Below the pieces are notes generated by a model, which worked only from the letters and a program-made list of their open reading frames with translations, was not told the DNA's origin and did not search any database. Positions 1 to 7,591 of a DNA stretch of 64,000 nucleotides are shown in pieces (within the stretch, counting starts at the first letter, position 1; the number at the start of each line of letters is the position of its first letter). The stretch covers positions 1,800,130-1,864,129 of the forward strand of contig NZ_CP097810.1 in NCBI RefSeq assembly GCF_000364165.2, read 5' to 3'. Position numbers and translations under genes: made by a program. This stretch comes from Clostridium sp. MD294. GTDB taxonomy: Bacteria > Bacillota > Clostridia > Lachnospirales > Anaerotignaceae.

Positions 1-1
1 A

Positions 2-247
2 ATACCAAAGCTGATAAAAGTCAATCAAAGTCATTTTAAAAATATAAGCGATATGCCAAAACTGATACATGGTGATATTGAAAAACAGGATTTGACACAG
101 TTTGCAGATTATATTGTAAAAATGGCAAATGTGGGACTTTTAACATTAGACCAAAATCTGGAAAGAAAAATAAGAGAAATGGGTGGTTTGCCTGAGGCAT
201 TAGAAGGAGTTGCCTATCCTCCTAAAGAGGAAGAAAATGGAGGATAA
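2..247 (+). CDS. Phage portal protein, C-terminal end (5' end outside window)
   Basis: The frame is open from base 2 to the stop at 245-247, so the internal ATG at 53 is not a real start; this is the last ~81 residues of a longer protein. The end, with an acidic proline-rich tail after a helix containing GLLTLDQNLERKIREMGGLP, resembles the C terminus of DUF935/Mu gp29-type portals, where a line about an N-terminal helix and a leucine/proline-rich linker precedes an acidic tail. The next gene, a MuF minor head protein, starts 3 bases later, which is the usual portal-MuF order. The family call rests mostly on this context. Confidence 0.55.
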   Translation: MPKLIKVNQSHFKNISDMPKLIHGDIEKQDLTQFADYIVKMANVGLLTLDQNLERKIREMGGLPEALEGVAYPPKEEENGG

Positions 248-250
248 TGA

Positions 251-1789
251 ATGATGCAGTTTTACAATGAAGTCAAAAAAGAACACAACAACTACCCTGA
301 AGCAATAAAAGAATTAAGGGAAACATTAGAAGAAGAACAACCAGAACTAGAGCAATATTTCATAGAATTATGGGACAATCAGCAAAGAGAGATTACAGCA
401 CAACAGTACATAGAAATGGTAAAAAAAGGGAAAGTGACAAATGAAATAGAAAAGCAATTACTACAAAGCACTACTATATTTGTGTTGGGAAAAATGTTTA
501 CAAAAAAACAGACTGCTATGGAAAAAGGAGCAGAAAAAATAGTTAAGAAGATTACCGAAAGGCAATCTTCTTTTTCTTTTGATATAAAATACCACGAAAC
601 CAAAAAGTGGATAGAAAAAAGTTGTGCAGAGCAGATAGTACAGCTGACAAAAACACAAAAAGAAGCGATAAAACTGGTTATTGACAGAGCAGAAACACTA
701 GGTATCACTACAGAAGGTACAGCGGATTTGTTAAAGCCAATGATAGGATTACATAAAGGACAAGTCACAGCAAATGTAAATTACTATAACAGTATTAAAC
801 AAAATCTATTAGAGAACCACACTAAAATGAAAGAGCAGACAGCAGAGCAAAAAGCATTAGAAAAGGCAAAGCAATATGCCAAAAAGCAAAAAGAATATAG
901 GGCTATGACTATCGCTAGAACAGAACTTGCAGGAGCATATAACGCAGGAGAATATTACAGCATCAAACAGGCTCAAAAAGATGGATTGATGGGAAAAGTG
1001 AAAAAGTATGTCATTACTGCAGGTGATGGTAGAGTTTGTAAAGGCTGTAGAGAAGTAGAAGGACAGGAAGCAAACCAAAATGAGTATTTTAAAACACAAT
1101 GGGGCGATGTGCTTTTCCCACCTTTTCATACAAGTTGTAGATGTGCTGTGGAGTATGAAGAAGTTACGGAAACATTAGAAGCACCAGAAATCAACGACCC
1201 TAAAATAAAAGCATCACATGATGAATTTACACAAATACTTCAAGAAAGTGAAGATAATGAATTTAACAAAAATATGAAATTCCTTCATCAAACTACAGAA
1301 TATCAGTTAGATAAAAAATTAGGTTCAGCATTTGCTTATGATAAGGATTTAGACTTGATAAAATATAACCCCAATGCACCCAATTATGATTTATACGATA
1401 TGAACATTGTACAAGCTCATGAACTATCTCATAGAATGGATGAGTTATTATATAGAAGCTGGGAAAATGAAAAATTTATAAAATCCGTTGAAAATACAAG
1501 CAAAATCATATATAATTATGAAAAAGAAATAAAAGAATGGTTTAAAGAAGACGGCAAATATTTTGATGATATAGGATTTTCAGATATATTTAGTGCATTA
1601 AGTAAAGGTAAAATGAATGGTATCTTGAATGGGAAGCATAAAGAAAGATATTGGAAAAATACTGAAAATGTGTATAGGGAAATATTTGCTAATTTATCAG
1701 CGATTGATGTATTAAATTGTGAAAGTAAAATGGAGTGCACCAGCATTTTAAAAGAAGTATATGAAGCTTATAAGGAGCTGATAGCATGA
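251..1789 (+). CDS. MuF minor head protein fused to a C-terminal zincin-like toxin domain
   Basis: A 512-residue protein. Residues ~150-300 are the phage MuF (SPP1 gp7-like) head-morphogenesis domain: the TIARTEL motif near residue 218, a KGC pair near 262 and HTSCRC near 292 are family hallmarks. After residue ~300 there is an unrelated 210-residue extension with a metallopeptidase signature HELSH at 390-394. MuF proteins with variable C-terminal toxins are a known class of temperate-phage polymorphic toxins (MuF toxins). The start at 251 has GGAGG 8 bases upstream. The 3' end overlaps the next small ORF by 4 bases (ATGA), the spacing expected for toxin-immunity pairs. Peptidase activity is inferred from the motif only. 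Confidence 0.8.
   Translation: MMQFYNEVKKEHNNYPEAIKELRETLEEEQPELEQYFIELWDNQQREITAQQYIEMVKKGKVTNEIEKQLLQSTTIFVLGKMFTKKQTAMEKGAEKIVKKITERQSSFSFDIKYHETKKWIEKSCAEQIVQLTKTQKEAIKLVIDRAETLGITTEGTADLLKPMIGLHKGQVTANVNYYNSIKQNLLENHTKMKEQTAEQKALEKAKQYAKKQKEYRAMTIARTELAGAYNAGEYYSIKQAQKDGLMGKVKKYVITAGDGRVCKGCREVEGQEANQNEYFKTQWGDVLFPPFHTSCRCAVEYEEVTETLEAPEINDPKIKASHDEFTQILQESEDNEFNKNMKFLHQTTEYQLDKKLGSAFAYDKDLDLIKYNPNAPNYDLYDMNIVQAHELSHRMDELLYRSWENEKFIKSVENTSKIIYNYEKEIKEWFKEDGKYFDDIGFSDIFSALSKGKMNGILNGKHKERYWKNTENVYREIFANLSAIDVLNCESKMECTSILKEVYEAYKELIA
1031..1162 (+). repeat. MuF homology repeat, copy A (inside the full-length gene)
   Basis: This 132-base stretch encodes the end of the MuF domain (from RVCKGC to EYEE). 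It recurs at 2101-2232 with only two mismatches. It is the last sequence shared by the full-length toxin and the downstream orphan tip, so it marks the toxin-tip swap point. Confidence 0.92.
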
Positions 1790-2055
1790 AAGAAATGAGA
1801 GAACCTCGTAAAACATCATTTTATAGACCTCGTAAAACACCTCTTTTTAGTATTTTAAAGAATGATATAGACTTGCGAGAGTTAAAAGAACAATGGAAAG
1901 AAATATTTCCTACAAATGAATTTCCACCATATCATTATGATTTTTATAGCAGTATTGATGACTATAAGCAGAAAATCAAAGAAGCAATTGAAACAGGAGA
2001 TGAAACAAAATCAGGTGGAGTTATAAAATTAGTTGACTTAGCACATCAAAAATAA
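1786..2055 (+). CDS. Candidate immunity protein for the MuF toxin tip
   Basis: An 89-residue, charged, soluble protein with no signal peptide or membrane segment. It overlaps the toxin stop by ATGA and is followed at once by a terminator, so it is translationally coupled and ends the cassette. The first 20 residues contain a PRKT repeat (REPRKTSFYRPRKTP). I recognise no family. Immunity function is inferred from position only. An alternative is a small phage head accessory protein. Confidence 0.5.
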   Translation: MKEMREPRKTSFYRPRKTPLFSILKNDIDLRELKEQWKEIFPTNEFPPYHYDFYSSIDDYKQKIKEAIETGDETKSGGVIKLVDLAHQK

Positions 2056-2059
2056 AAAC

Positions 2060-2097
2060 TGTACCTTAACGCCTTAGGGCGTTTTTTTATTGCTTAT
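2060..2097 (+). terminator. Terminator after toxin cassette 1
   Basis: AACGCC/GGGCGTT stem followed by seven T. The 38 bases 2060-2097 are repeated exactly at 3572-3609 after cassette 3, so terminator and flank form the right-hand border repeat of the cassettes. Confidence 0.85.
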
Positions 2098-2100
2098 AAT

Positions 2101-2232
2101 AGAGTTTGTAAAGGCTGTAGAGAAGTAGAAGGACAGGAAGTAAACCAAAATGAGTATTTTAAAACACAATGGGGCGATGTGCTTTTCCCACCTTTTCATA
2201 CAAGTTGTAGGTGTGCTGTGGAGTATGAAGAA
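2101..2232 (+). repeat. MuF homology repeat, copy B (head of the orphan tip)
   Basis: Near-identical (130/132) to 1031-1162. It begins 3 bases after the cassette 1 terminator. Recombination between the copies would delete about 1.07 kb and join the second tip to the MuF gene. Confidence 0.92.
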
Positions 2233-2853
2233 ATTTCAGAACCAGAAGAAGCACCAATCAAAACATATATTGATGATATTAATAATCCTAATTTTATAAG
2301 AATAAAGAATATAGAAAACATTCCTAAAAAAACAATAGATATTATCAAAAATGATTTAGCGTTAATTCCTGAAACACATCAAAAAATATTAAAAGATTAT
2401 GTAAAAGAAATAGTAGTTGAAAAAGGAAGGAATTCTTGCTATGATAGAGAAAAAAGAATTATGTATATTTCGCTAAATCCTGAAAAAGGAGAAGTTATTC
2501 ATGAGTTTGCTCATGCACTAGAAACAAAACTTAAATTACACAAAAATTTTGAATATATTAGAGTTTTAAATAATGGACTAGAAAATATAGGAATTGGTGA
2601 TATTATTTATGATGACGAAACATTTAATATTCCTATTTATAGATTAGAAAACTCTAAATTTATATCAGAATATCAAGGTCGTTTATATGAAACAGATTTA
2701 AATGGAAAAGGAAGATTTGATAGTAAAGCAGGAACTTTAAATACTTTGTGTTTAGGTGATTATTTTAGTGAAGGATATAAAGAATTTATAATAAATCTGC
2801 AACATTTAAAACTAAAAGATAATGAATTGTATAAATTCATAAAGGAGTTATAA
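2101..2853 (+). pseudogene. Orphan MuF toxin tip (second zincin-like domain, no head domain)
   Basis: The frame is open from 2101 and starts in the middle of the MuF domain (RVCKGCREVEGQ), so this is a promoterless C-terminal fragment. A GTG at 2179 could start translation but lacks a convincing ribosome site. After the shared HTSCRCAVEYEE the sequence differs from the first toxin. It carries HEFAH (codons 2500-2514), again an HExxH zincin motif, and an FSEGYKEF segment near the end that resembles the C-terminal part of toxin 1. The layout matches the orphan toxin cassettes known for CdiA and Rhs, kept downstream as a reservoir. Confidence 0.75.
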
Positions 2854-2856
2854 CTA

Positions 2857-3099
2857 ATGGAATTAACAAAAATTTTAATTCAAAAATTACTTGCTACGGA
2901 AAATGACTTTCAATTTATGTTTCTTATTTTTGAAAATAAAATAGAGGAAGAGGAATGGAGAAAAAATGATATTTTATTAAAACATTATGAAAAAGTAACT
3001 ACAAAAACACGTGAGGCTTTAGGAAAATTCAACTATAAAATAGCTGAGGATATACCTGGATTTTGTAAGCCAAATAAAAAAAATCTTAATAAATTATGA
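2857..3099 (+). CDS. Candidate immunity protein for the orphan tip
   Basis: An 80-residue protein starting 3 bases after the orphan toxin stop with AAGGAG upstream. It is acidic/lysine-rich, and its second half (YEKVTTKTREALGKFNYKIAED) looks helical. I recognise no family. Its stop TGA is followed in the same frame by the remnant of a third toxin tip, so this gene may once have ended elsewhere or been joined here by recombination. Confidence 0.45.
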   Translation: MELTKILIQKLLATENDFQFMFLIFENKIEEEEWRKNDILLKHYEKVTTKTREALGKFNYKIAEDIPGFCKPNKKNLNKL

Positions 3100-3363
3100 G
3101 AGAAAGAAGTAAAAGAACCTTACAGAGGAATTTCTGATATATTAAATGGTATGTCAAAAGGAAAGATAAAATTAGGTTATATACATCCTGACCCAGATTA
3201 TTGGAATAAACCCTTTAGAGTAGAGAAAGAGACATGGGCAAATTACGGTGGAATGATATATATGCAAAATAAAGATGTATGGATAGTAGCTAATAGCATT
3301 TTTCCAAATATAACAGAACAAGTTAATGTTATATTAAAAGAATTTGAAAGGGGATTAAAATAA
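3100..3363 (+). pseudogene. Third MuF toxin tip, C-terminal remnant
   Basis: Open in frame from 3100 (an internal ATG lies at 3151). The product (GISDILNGMSKGKIKLG then a YWNK...EKETWAN segment) aligns with the last ~90 residues of toxin 1 (GFSDIFSALSKGKMNGILNG then YWKN...YREIFAN). It lacks the HExxH half, so it should be inactive. The stop overlaps the start of the next gene by one base. Confidence 0.65.
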
Positions 3364-3545
3364 TGTATTATGGAAAAATGACAAAAGAACTAGAAGATTT
3401 AGTAGAACAATATGAACAATTATTTGGAGTTGACCCTTGTGGAGAAGAAGAATTTGAAATAGGAGATAATAGTTACAACGATTTTGTAGATGTATTAAAA
3501 AAATGCGTCAAAAATAAAAAAGATATTTTTATTATTGGGGCATAG
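3363..3545 (+). CDS. Candidate immunity protein for toxin tip 3, possibly frameshifted at its end
   Basis: A 60-residue acidic protein (MTKELEDLVEQYEQLFGVDP) overlapping the toxin remnant stop by one base. After the stop, the neighbouring frame reads IDDDDDDW then stop at 3542-3568, so a one-base change near the GGGG at 3536-3540 may have removed an acidic tail. Function is inferred from the toxin-immunity order. Confidence 0.5.
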   Translation: MYYGKMTKELEDLVEQYEQLFGVDPCGEEEFEIGDNSYNDFVDVLKKCVKNKKDIFIIGA

Positions 3546-3571
3546 ATGATGACGATGATGATTGGTAATAT

Positions 3572-3609
3572 TGTACCTTAACGCCTTAGGGCGTTTTTTT
3601 ATTGCTTAT
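3572..3609 (+). terminator. Terminator closing the toxin cassette array
   Basis: Exact 38-base copy of 2060-2097. The stem AACGCC/GGGCGTT is followed by a T run, then the XkdF ribosome site. Confidence 0.85.
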
Positions 3610-3633
3610 TTGAAATAAAAAGGAAGTGATGAA

Positions 3634-4074
3634 ATGAACTTTGAATTAAAAAAGTCTGTTGAGGACAAAAAGCAGGTATTTGGCTGGGCAAATGTCGCTG
3701 AAGATGAACAAGGGAATAGTATTGAAGACTATCAAGGCGACAGTATTACAGGGGAAGAACTGGAAAGAACTGCCTATGACTATGTGCTAAAATTTAGAGA
3801 TACAGGAGAAAGACACAATCCTGCATTACGTAAAAAAGGCAAAATGATTGAAAGTATTGTATTTACAAAAGAAAAGATACAGGCGTTAGGGCTTCCAGAG
3901 AATAGCTTGCCTTGTGGTTGGTGGGTAGGTTTTCAGATAACAGATGACAGTACTTGGCATAAAATCAAAAAAGGCGAATACAATATGTTTTCTATAGAAG
4001 GCACAGCACAGGTAGAAAATGTAAATAAGGCAGTACAAGCAAGGAGCTTTTTAGAATGTTTTGTTGAAATATGA
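3634..4074 (+). CDS. xkdF: Phage prohead protease, XkdF type
   Basis: A 146-residue protein matching the XkdF/S78-like serine protease domain: QVFGWANVAEDE at the start, a likely catalytic His61 in GERHNP and Ser120 in YNMFSIEG (the family has GYSxxG here). These enzymes cleave scaffold during head maturation. In PBSX the protease domain follows an N-terminal ~30-residue segment; here that segment (KLKNV...VDLxxxGANQRAF) is instead found on the next head gene, so the ancestral xkdF looks split. AAGGAAGTGATGAA precedes the start. Confidence 0.8.
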   Translation: MNFELKKSVEDKKQVFGWANVAEDEQGNSIEDYQGDSITGEELERTAYDYVLKFRDTGERHNPALRKKGKMIESIVFTKEKIQALGLPENSLPCGWWVGFQITDDSTWHKIKKGEYNMFSIEGTAQVENVNKAVQARSFLECFVEI

Positions 4075-4090
4075 AAATTGATGTGATAAT
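4061..4090 (+). promoter_or_regulatory. Predicted promoter of the type I toxin
   Basis: TTGTTG at 4061-4066, an 18-base spacer and GATAAT at 4085-4090, placed just before the leader that folds over the toxin start site. Confidence 0.4.
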
Positions 4091-4122
4091 ATAAATATAA
4101 GGTAACCGAAATAGGGTAGTTA

Positions 4123-4147
4123 GCCTCCTTATACAAAGGAAGGAGGC
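4123..4147 (+). promoter_or_regulatory. Hairpin that hides the toxin ribosome-binding site
   Basis: GCCTCCTT (4123-4130) pairs perfectly with AAGGAGGC (4140-4147), whose AAGGAGG is the Shine-Dalgarno for the ATG at 4154. In addition GGTAACCG (4101-4108) can pair with CGGTTACC (4368-4375), and GGGTAGTT (4114-4121) with AACTACCC (4283-4290). These are long-range 5'-3' contacts as in type I toxin mRNAs. Confidence 0.7.
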
Positions 4148-4153
4148 GATGCT

Positions 4154-4276
4154 ATGAGTACATATGAAGTATTGTTTTTAATGCTTACATCAACTGAACT
4201 GATGTTAAATATGTTTAACACTCTAATTGCGTTGCTTTCTCTCATCATTGTTATTTTGATGGATAAAAGAAAGTAA
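4154..4276 (+). CDS. Small membrane toxin, putative holin-like (type I TA)
   Basis: Forty residues beginning MSTYEVLFLMLT, one hydrophobic helix (about residues 16-35) and the basic end MDKRK. This matches the putative holin-like toxin family common in Firmicutes, related in style to TxpA/BsrG. Such peptides insert in the inner membrane and are held off by an antisense RNA. Start and ribosome site lie in a hairpin (4123-4147). A convergent small RNA is predicted just downstream. Confidence 0.75.
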   Translation: MSTYEVLFLMLTSTELMLNMFNTLIALLSLIIVILMDKRK

Positions 4277-4277
4277 T

Positions 4278-4383
4278 AAAAAAACTACCCATTATAGCCT
4301 CACACGCTTTGGGTAGTTGAAACACCAAACCGAGACTAACCACCTTCCACCTTGTGGCAAAGGCTGGCGGTTACCTCCTTTGT
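4278..4383 (-). ncRNA. Predicted antisense antitoxin RNA
   Basis: On the minus strand a promoter (TTTACA, 18 bases, TATACT) is followed by ~105 bases ending in a hairpin AACTACCC/GGGTAGTT (4283-4318) and a run of T (plus-strand A at 4278-4284), a classic intrinsic terminator. The RNA would be complementary to the 3' untranslated part of the toxin message, as RatA is to TxpA. Ends are estimated. Confidence 0.65.
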
Positions 4384-4389
4384 AAGTAA

Positions 4390-4419
4390 AGTATAACACA
4401 ATAAAATATATTTTGTAAA
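4390..4419 (-). promoter_or_regulatory. Promoter of the antisense RNA
   Basis: Minus-strand TTTACA (4419-4414) and TATACT (4395-4390) with an 18-base spacer. It is close to the sigma-A consensus and stronger than the toxin promoter. Confidence 0.65.
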
Positions 4420-4470
4420 GCACTTGTTTTATAGCATGTGCTTTTTTTATGTCTAAAAGGAGTGTGAAGT

Positions 4471-5364
4471 ATGGCAAAAAAATTGAAAAATGTATCTGTA
4501 AACAGTGTGGATTTATGCAAACAAGGAGCAAATCAAAGAGCATTCATTTGTTTGAAAAAAAGTATAGAGGAGGAGAATACAGTGTCAGATTTAAAAACAA
4601 GTATTATTCAAAATGTATGTAAGGAACTAAATATTACTGTGGAGGACATTTGTAAGGCATTAGGTGTTTCTATGCAGGAACAACAAACACAAGAGCAAAA
4701 AATTAAAAAAGCTATGGAAACTTCTTTAATAAGTGTGCTGAAAGATGAAAGCAAAACAGCAGAACAAAAAGAGGAATTATTACAAAAGAGTGTAAATGAA
4801 TTTTATAGTACTGTATATGATTTTGCAAAAGAGGAACAAAAACAGGAGGAAACTATGGATATTAACAAAATGAATGAATGCGACAGTGAAATTTATGAAA
4901 AATTAAAAAAGAAATATGAACCAGAAATACAAACAGTAAAAATACAACAAACACTTCACCCAGAAGTCAAAAAGGCACTTAAAGAAGCTGAAACAGCAAA
5001 ACAAGAACTGGAAGAATTAAAAAAATCACTTGAATTAAAAGAGTTTGAAAATATTGCAAAACAATATGAAGTAATTGGCAAAAATACAGAGGAGTTGTCA
5101 GCAAAACTATATGATTTAAAAAAGTCTAATGAACAGGCATACAATGACTATATTGCTATGTTAGATGAAATGGTAGAAATGACACAAGCAAGTGGTATAT
5201 TTAAAGAATATGGCAGTAGTAGAGCAGGTGCAGGTAGCAAAAAACAACAGGCAGAACAAAGAATACAGGAATTGATGAAGTCAGATACTGCACTAAGTTA
5301 TGCAGATGCCTTTGTGAGAGTTTGTGAAGAAAACGAAGAATTGAAAAAAGCATTAGAATATTAA
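4471..5364 (+). CDS. XkdF-N-like / scaffold-like phage head protein
   Basis: A 297-residue protein. Residues 1-30 (KLKNVSVNSVDLCKQGANQR) match the N-terminal segment of PBSX XkdF and related head proteins. The rest is lysine/glutamate-rich, with long coiled-coil helices (about 160-220), as in scaffolding proteins. It lies where the scaffold or capsid start should be. No capsid gene follows; the next gene is the tail protein XkdP 50 bases later. AAAAGGAGTG precedes the ATG. Confidence 0.55.
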   Translation: MAKKLKNVSVNSVDLCKQGANQRAFICLKKSIEEENTVSDLKTSIIQNVCKELNITVEDICKALGVSMQEQQTQEQKIKKAMETSLISVLKDESKTAEQKEELLQKSVNEFYSTVYDFAKEEQKQEETMDINKMNECDSEIYEKLKKKYEPEIQTVKIQQTLHPEVKKALKEAETAKQELEELKKSLELKEFENIAKQYEVIGKNTEELSAKLYDLKKSNEQAYNDYIAMLDEMVEMTQASGIFKEYGSSRAGAGSKKQQAEQRIQELMKSDTALSYADAFVRVCEENEELKKALEY

Positions 5365-5413
5365 ATTTGCTTACAGTGTTTACAAGGACAGGTGTTTTTT
5401 GTGAGGTGGTGAA

Positions 5414-6091
5414 ATGAAAATCATATTAACAGAGTGCGACACAGGGAATTTTATGACATTTCCTATGCTGCCAGAAGAAATAAAAGTAGATTGTGCTACA
5501 AGATTTCAAAGTTATGATATTATGAATATTGGTGAGGTGATGCAGCCACTAGGAGAGGATTTAACAAGAATATCGTGGAGCTGCAAAATACCAGGTGAAA
5601 AAAGACAAGTCAAAAAGGAAAATGGAAGTTATCAAAATCCCTACATTATTGTTAGCCACGGCGACCCTTTAAAGGTGCAGTCGTGGTTTTCTTTTTTAAG
5701 AAATAGAGGAATAAAATGCAGGTTACTGATTACAGAAACACCTGTCAATCATGAGGTATATTTAGAAAGTTATACTATGACCTATGCAGGAGGATTTGGA
5801 GATTATGACTGTGACATTTCATTTATTCATGCTAAAGAGTTAAAAGTTTGTACAGAAGGAAATGAAGGCGACAACGAAGAAGGCACAACAAAAGCAGTCA
5901 CACCACAACAACAGCAAAGACCAGAAAAAAAGTCAGATACTTCTTATACTGTCAAAAAAGGAGATTGTTTATGGGATATTGCACAATCAAAATTAGGAGC
6001 AGGAAACAGATACCAAGAAATTGCAACATTAAACAATATTTCAAATCCAAATAAAATTAGTGTAGGGCAAGTGTTACTGCTTCCTGTATAA
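5414..6091 (+). CDS. xkdP: Tail/baseplate hub protein XkdP with LysM domain
   Basis: A 225-residue protein. The N-terminal ~150 residues match the XkdP family (FMTFPMLPEEIKVDCATRFQ, then SWSCKIPG). Residues ~178-225 form a LysM module (YTVKKGDCLWDIAQSKLGAG...ISVGQVLLLPV) that binds peptidoglycan or spans the tail tip. It is the first surviving tail gene after the apparent loss of the capsid-to-tape-measure block. AGGTGGTGAA precedes the start. Confidence 0.85.
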   Translation: MKIILTECDTGNFMTFPMLPEEIKVDCATRFQSYDIMNIGEVMQPLGEDLTRISWSCKIPGEKRQVKKENGSYQNPYIIVSHGDPLKVQSWFSFLRNRGIKCRLLITETPVNHEVYLESYTMTYAGGFGDYDCDISFIHAKELKVCTEGNEGDNEEGTTKAVTPQQQQRPEKKSDTSYTVKKGDCLWDIAQSKLGAGNRYQEIATLNNISNPNKISVGQVLLLPV

Positions 6092-6104
6092 GGATGTGAT
6101 AATT

Positions 6105-7088
6105 ATGGCAGAAGTAGATATTACAAAACTGAAATACAGTATAAAAGCATTTTTTTCTTCTGGGGAAGTAATGGATTTGACAGGACTATGTACTTCATTA
6201 ACATGGGGAGAGGAAAAAGATAGCATTGCACAAAAGGCAGAAATCAAACTAGCAAATATCAAAATAGACAAAGGATATATCAGTGATTTGATAGAACTTT
6301 GTACGCAAATAGTAATTTTTGTAAATAAACAAGAGTATTTCAGAGGAATTGTATGGGATTGGAGTTACACCAGTGCATTAGAAAAAGAACTGTCATTTAC
6401 AGCATATGATAAAATGATATATTTGACACAAAGCAAAGGCAATACATACTATTCTAGTGGAAAAAGTACACAGTTTTTAGTAGAAGATATTTGTAAAGAA
6501 TGGGGTATTACTGTGCAGTATGAATGGGAAAGCTGGACGCATGGAAAGACGCCTTTAAAAGATATGGAAATCAGCAGGCAATTAACAACAGTGCTAGATG
6601 AAGCACAAACAAAACTAAACAGTAAATATGTTATGCTTTTTGAAAAAGACACACTCATTATTAGAAAAAAAGGCAGTAATACAGATATTTACTATTTTCA
6701 CGGCAAAAATGTAGAAAGTACTACAGACCGCTTGACATTACAAGGATTGGTTACAAAAGTGTTAGTATATGGAAAGTCTGAGGAAGACAAAAGACCTCCT
6801 TTATTAAAAACGGTAAATGGTGGCTTAGAATATGGTGTATTACAAGAAATTATTACAAAAGACAGTAACAAAACATTAGAAGATGCAGAAAAAGAAGCAC
6901 AAAATATATTAAAAGAAAAAGGAAAACCAGAAGAAAGTATTTCTATATCTACAATAGATGTACCTATAATGAGAAAAGGCGACAAAATAAAGCTAGTAGC
7001 TGGTAATTTATCAGGATATTTTATAGTAGAAGGAGTAACACATGACGGTTTTTCAAAAACAATGGAGCTGGAGTTGGAAAGAATATGA
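6105..7088 (+). CDS. xkdQ: Baseplate hub protein XkdQ (gp27-like)
   Basis: A 327-residue protein homologous to XkdQ/YqbQ (late control D-like hub): GLCTSLTWGEEKDSIAQKAEI early, and IMRKGDKIKLVAGNLSGYFIVEGVTHD near the end. I choose ATG 6105 over the GTG at 6096 because AAGGATG lies 8 bases before it. It overlaps xkdR by ATGA. Confidence 0.83.
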   Translation: MAEVDITKLKYSIKAFFSSGEVMDLTGLCTSLTWGEEKDSIAQKAEIKLANIKIDKGYISDLIELCTQIVIFVNKQEYFRGIVWDWSYTSALEKELSFTAYDKMIYLTQSKGNTYYSSGKSTQFLVEDICKEWGITVQYEWESWTHGKTPLKDMEISRQLTTVLDEAQTKLNSKYVMLFEKDTLIIRKKGSNTDIYYFHGKNVESTTDRLTLQGLVTKVLVYGKSEEDKRPPLLKTVNGGLEYGVLQEIITKDSNKTLEDAEKEAQNILKEKGKPEESISISTIDVPIMRKGDKIKLVAGNLSGYFIVEGVTHDGFSKTMELELERI

Positions 7089-7591
7089 AAGGATTTCAAC
7101 ATTTGGGAAGTGTAATAAGGCAAGAAGTGCAAAACGGTACAAAAAGCCCTTTGATATTAGATTTTGGTGTGATACAAGAGGATTACAGTCTTTTAACAAA
7201 TACCTATCCCATTCCTATACCAATAGAGGATTATTCTATATGCAGAAGTGTGAGCTGGAACCCAGCAAAGCCTATGACAATGACGTGGTGGCAGGGAGAA
7301 GACCCTGTTGTAGAAGGCTGGGAAGAAGAAGATTGGAGTGAAAAAGGCTGGCAGGAAGGAGAGAAATATTTACACAAGCCACCAGATACATTCCCAGACC
7401 ACGAACATAATGCCAAAGGAAAACATAATCATAGTGTTTGTAGTACAGGAATACATTATCACGATGTGTATTTACCCGATAAAATGAGATGGATAAAACC
7501 AGGAGACAGAGTACTTGTAGCGTGGGTAGGAGTAGATGCCATTGTAATTGATTTGATACTCAATGCAAAGGTGGTGCTGGAATGTGACTAA
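7085..7591 (+). CDS. xkdR: Baseplate protein XkdR (DUF2577)
   Basis: A 168-residue protein of the DUF2577 family between XkdQ and XkdS. It contains a His-rich insert (DHEHNAKGKHNHSVCSTGIH) and ends with KPGDRVLVAWVGVDAIVID, typical of baseplate spike/OB proteins. It overlaps both neighbours, indicating one translationally coupled operon. Confidence 0.75.
   Translation: MKGFQHLGSVIRQEVQNGTKSPLILDFGVIQEDYSLLTNTYPIPIPIEDYSICRSVSWNPAKPMTMTWWQGEDPVVEGWEEEDWSEKGWQEGEKYLHKPPDTFPDHEHNAKGKHNHSVCSTGIHYHDVYLPDKMRWIKPGDRVLVAWVGVDAIVIDLILNAKVVLECD

Noticed and set aside
53..247. Independent 64-residue gene
   Set aside because: The frame is open upstream to base 2, so this is the tail of a larger portal gene.
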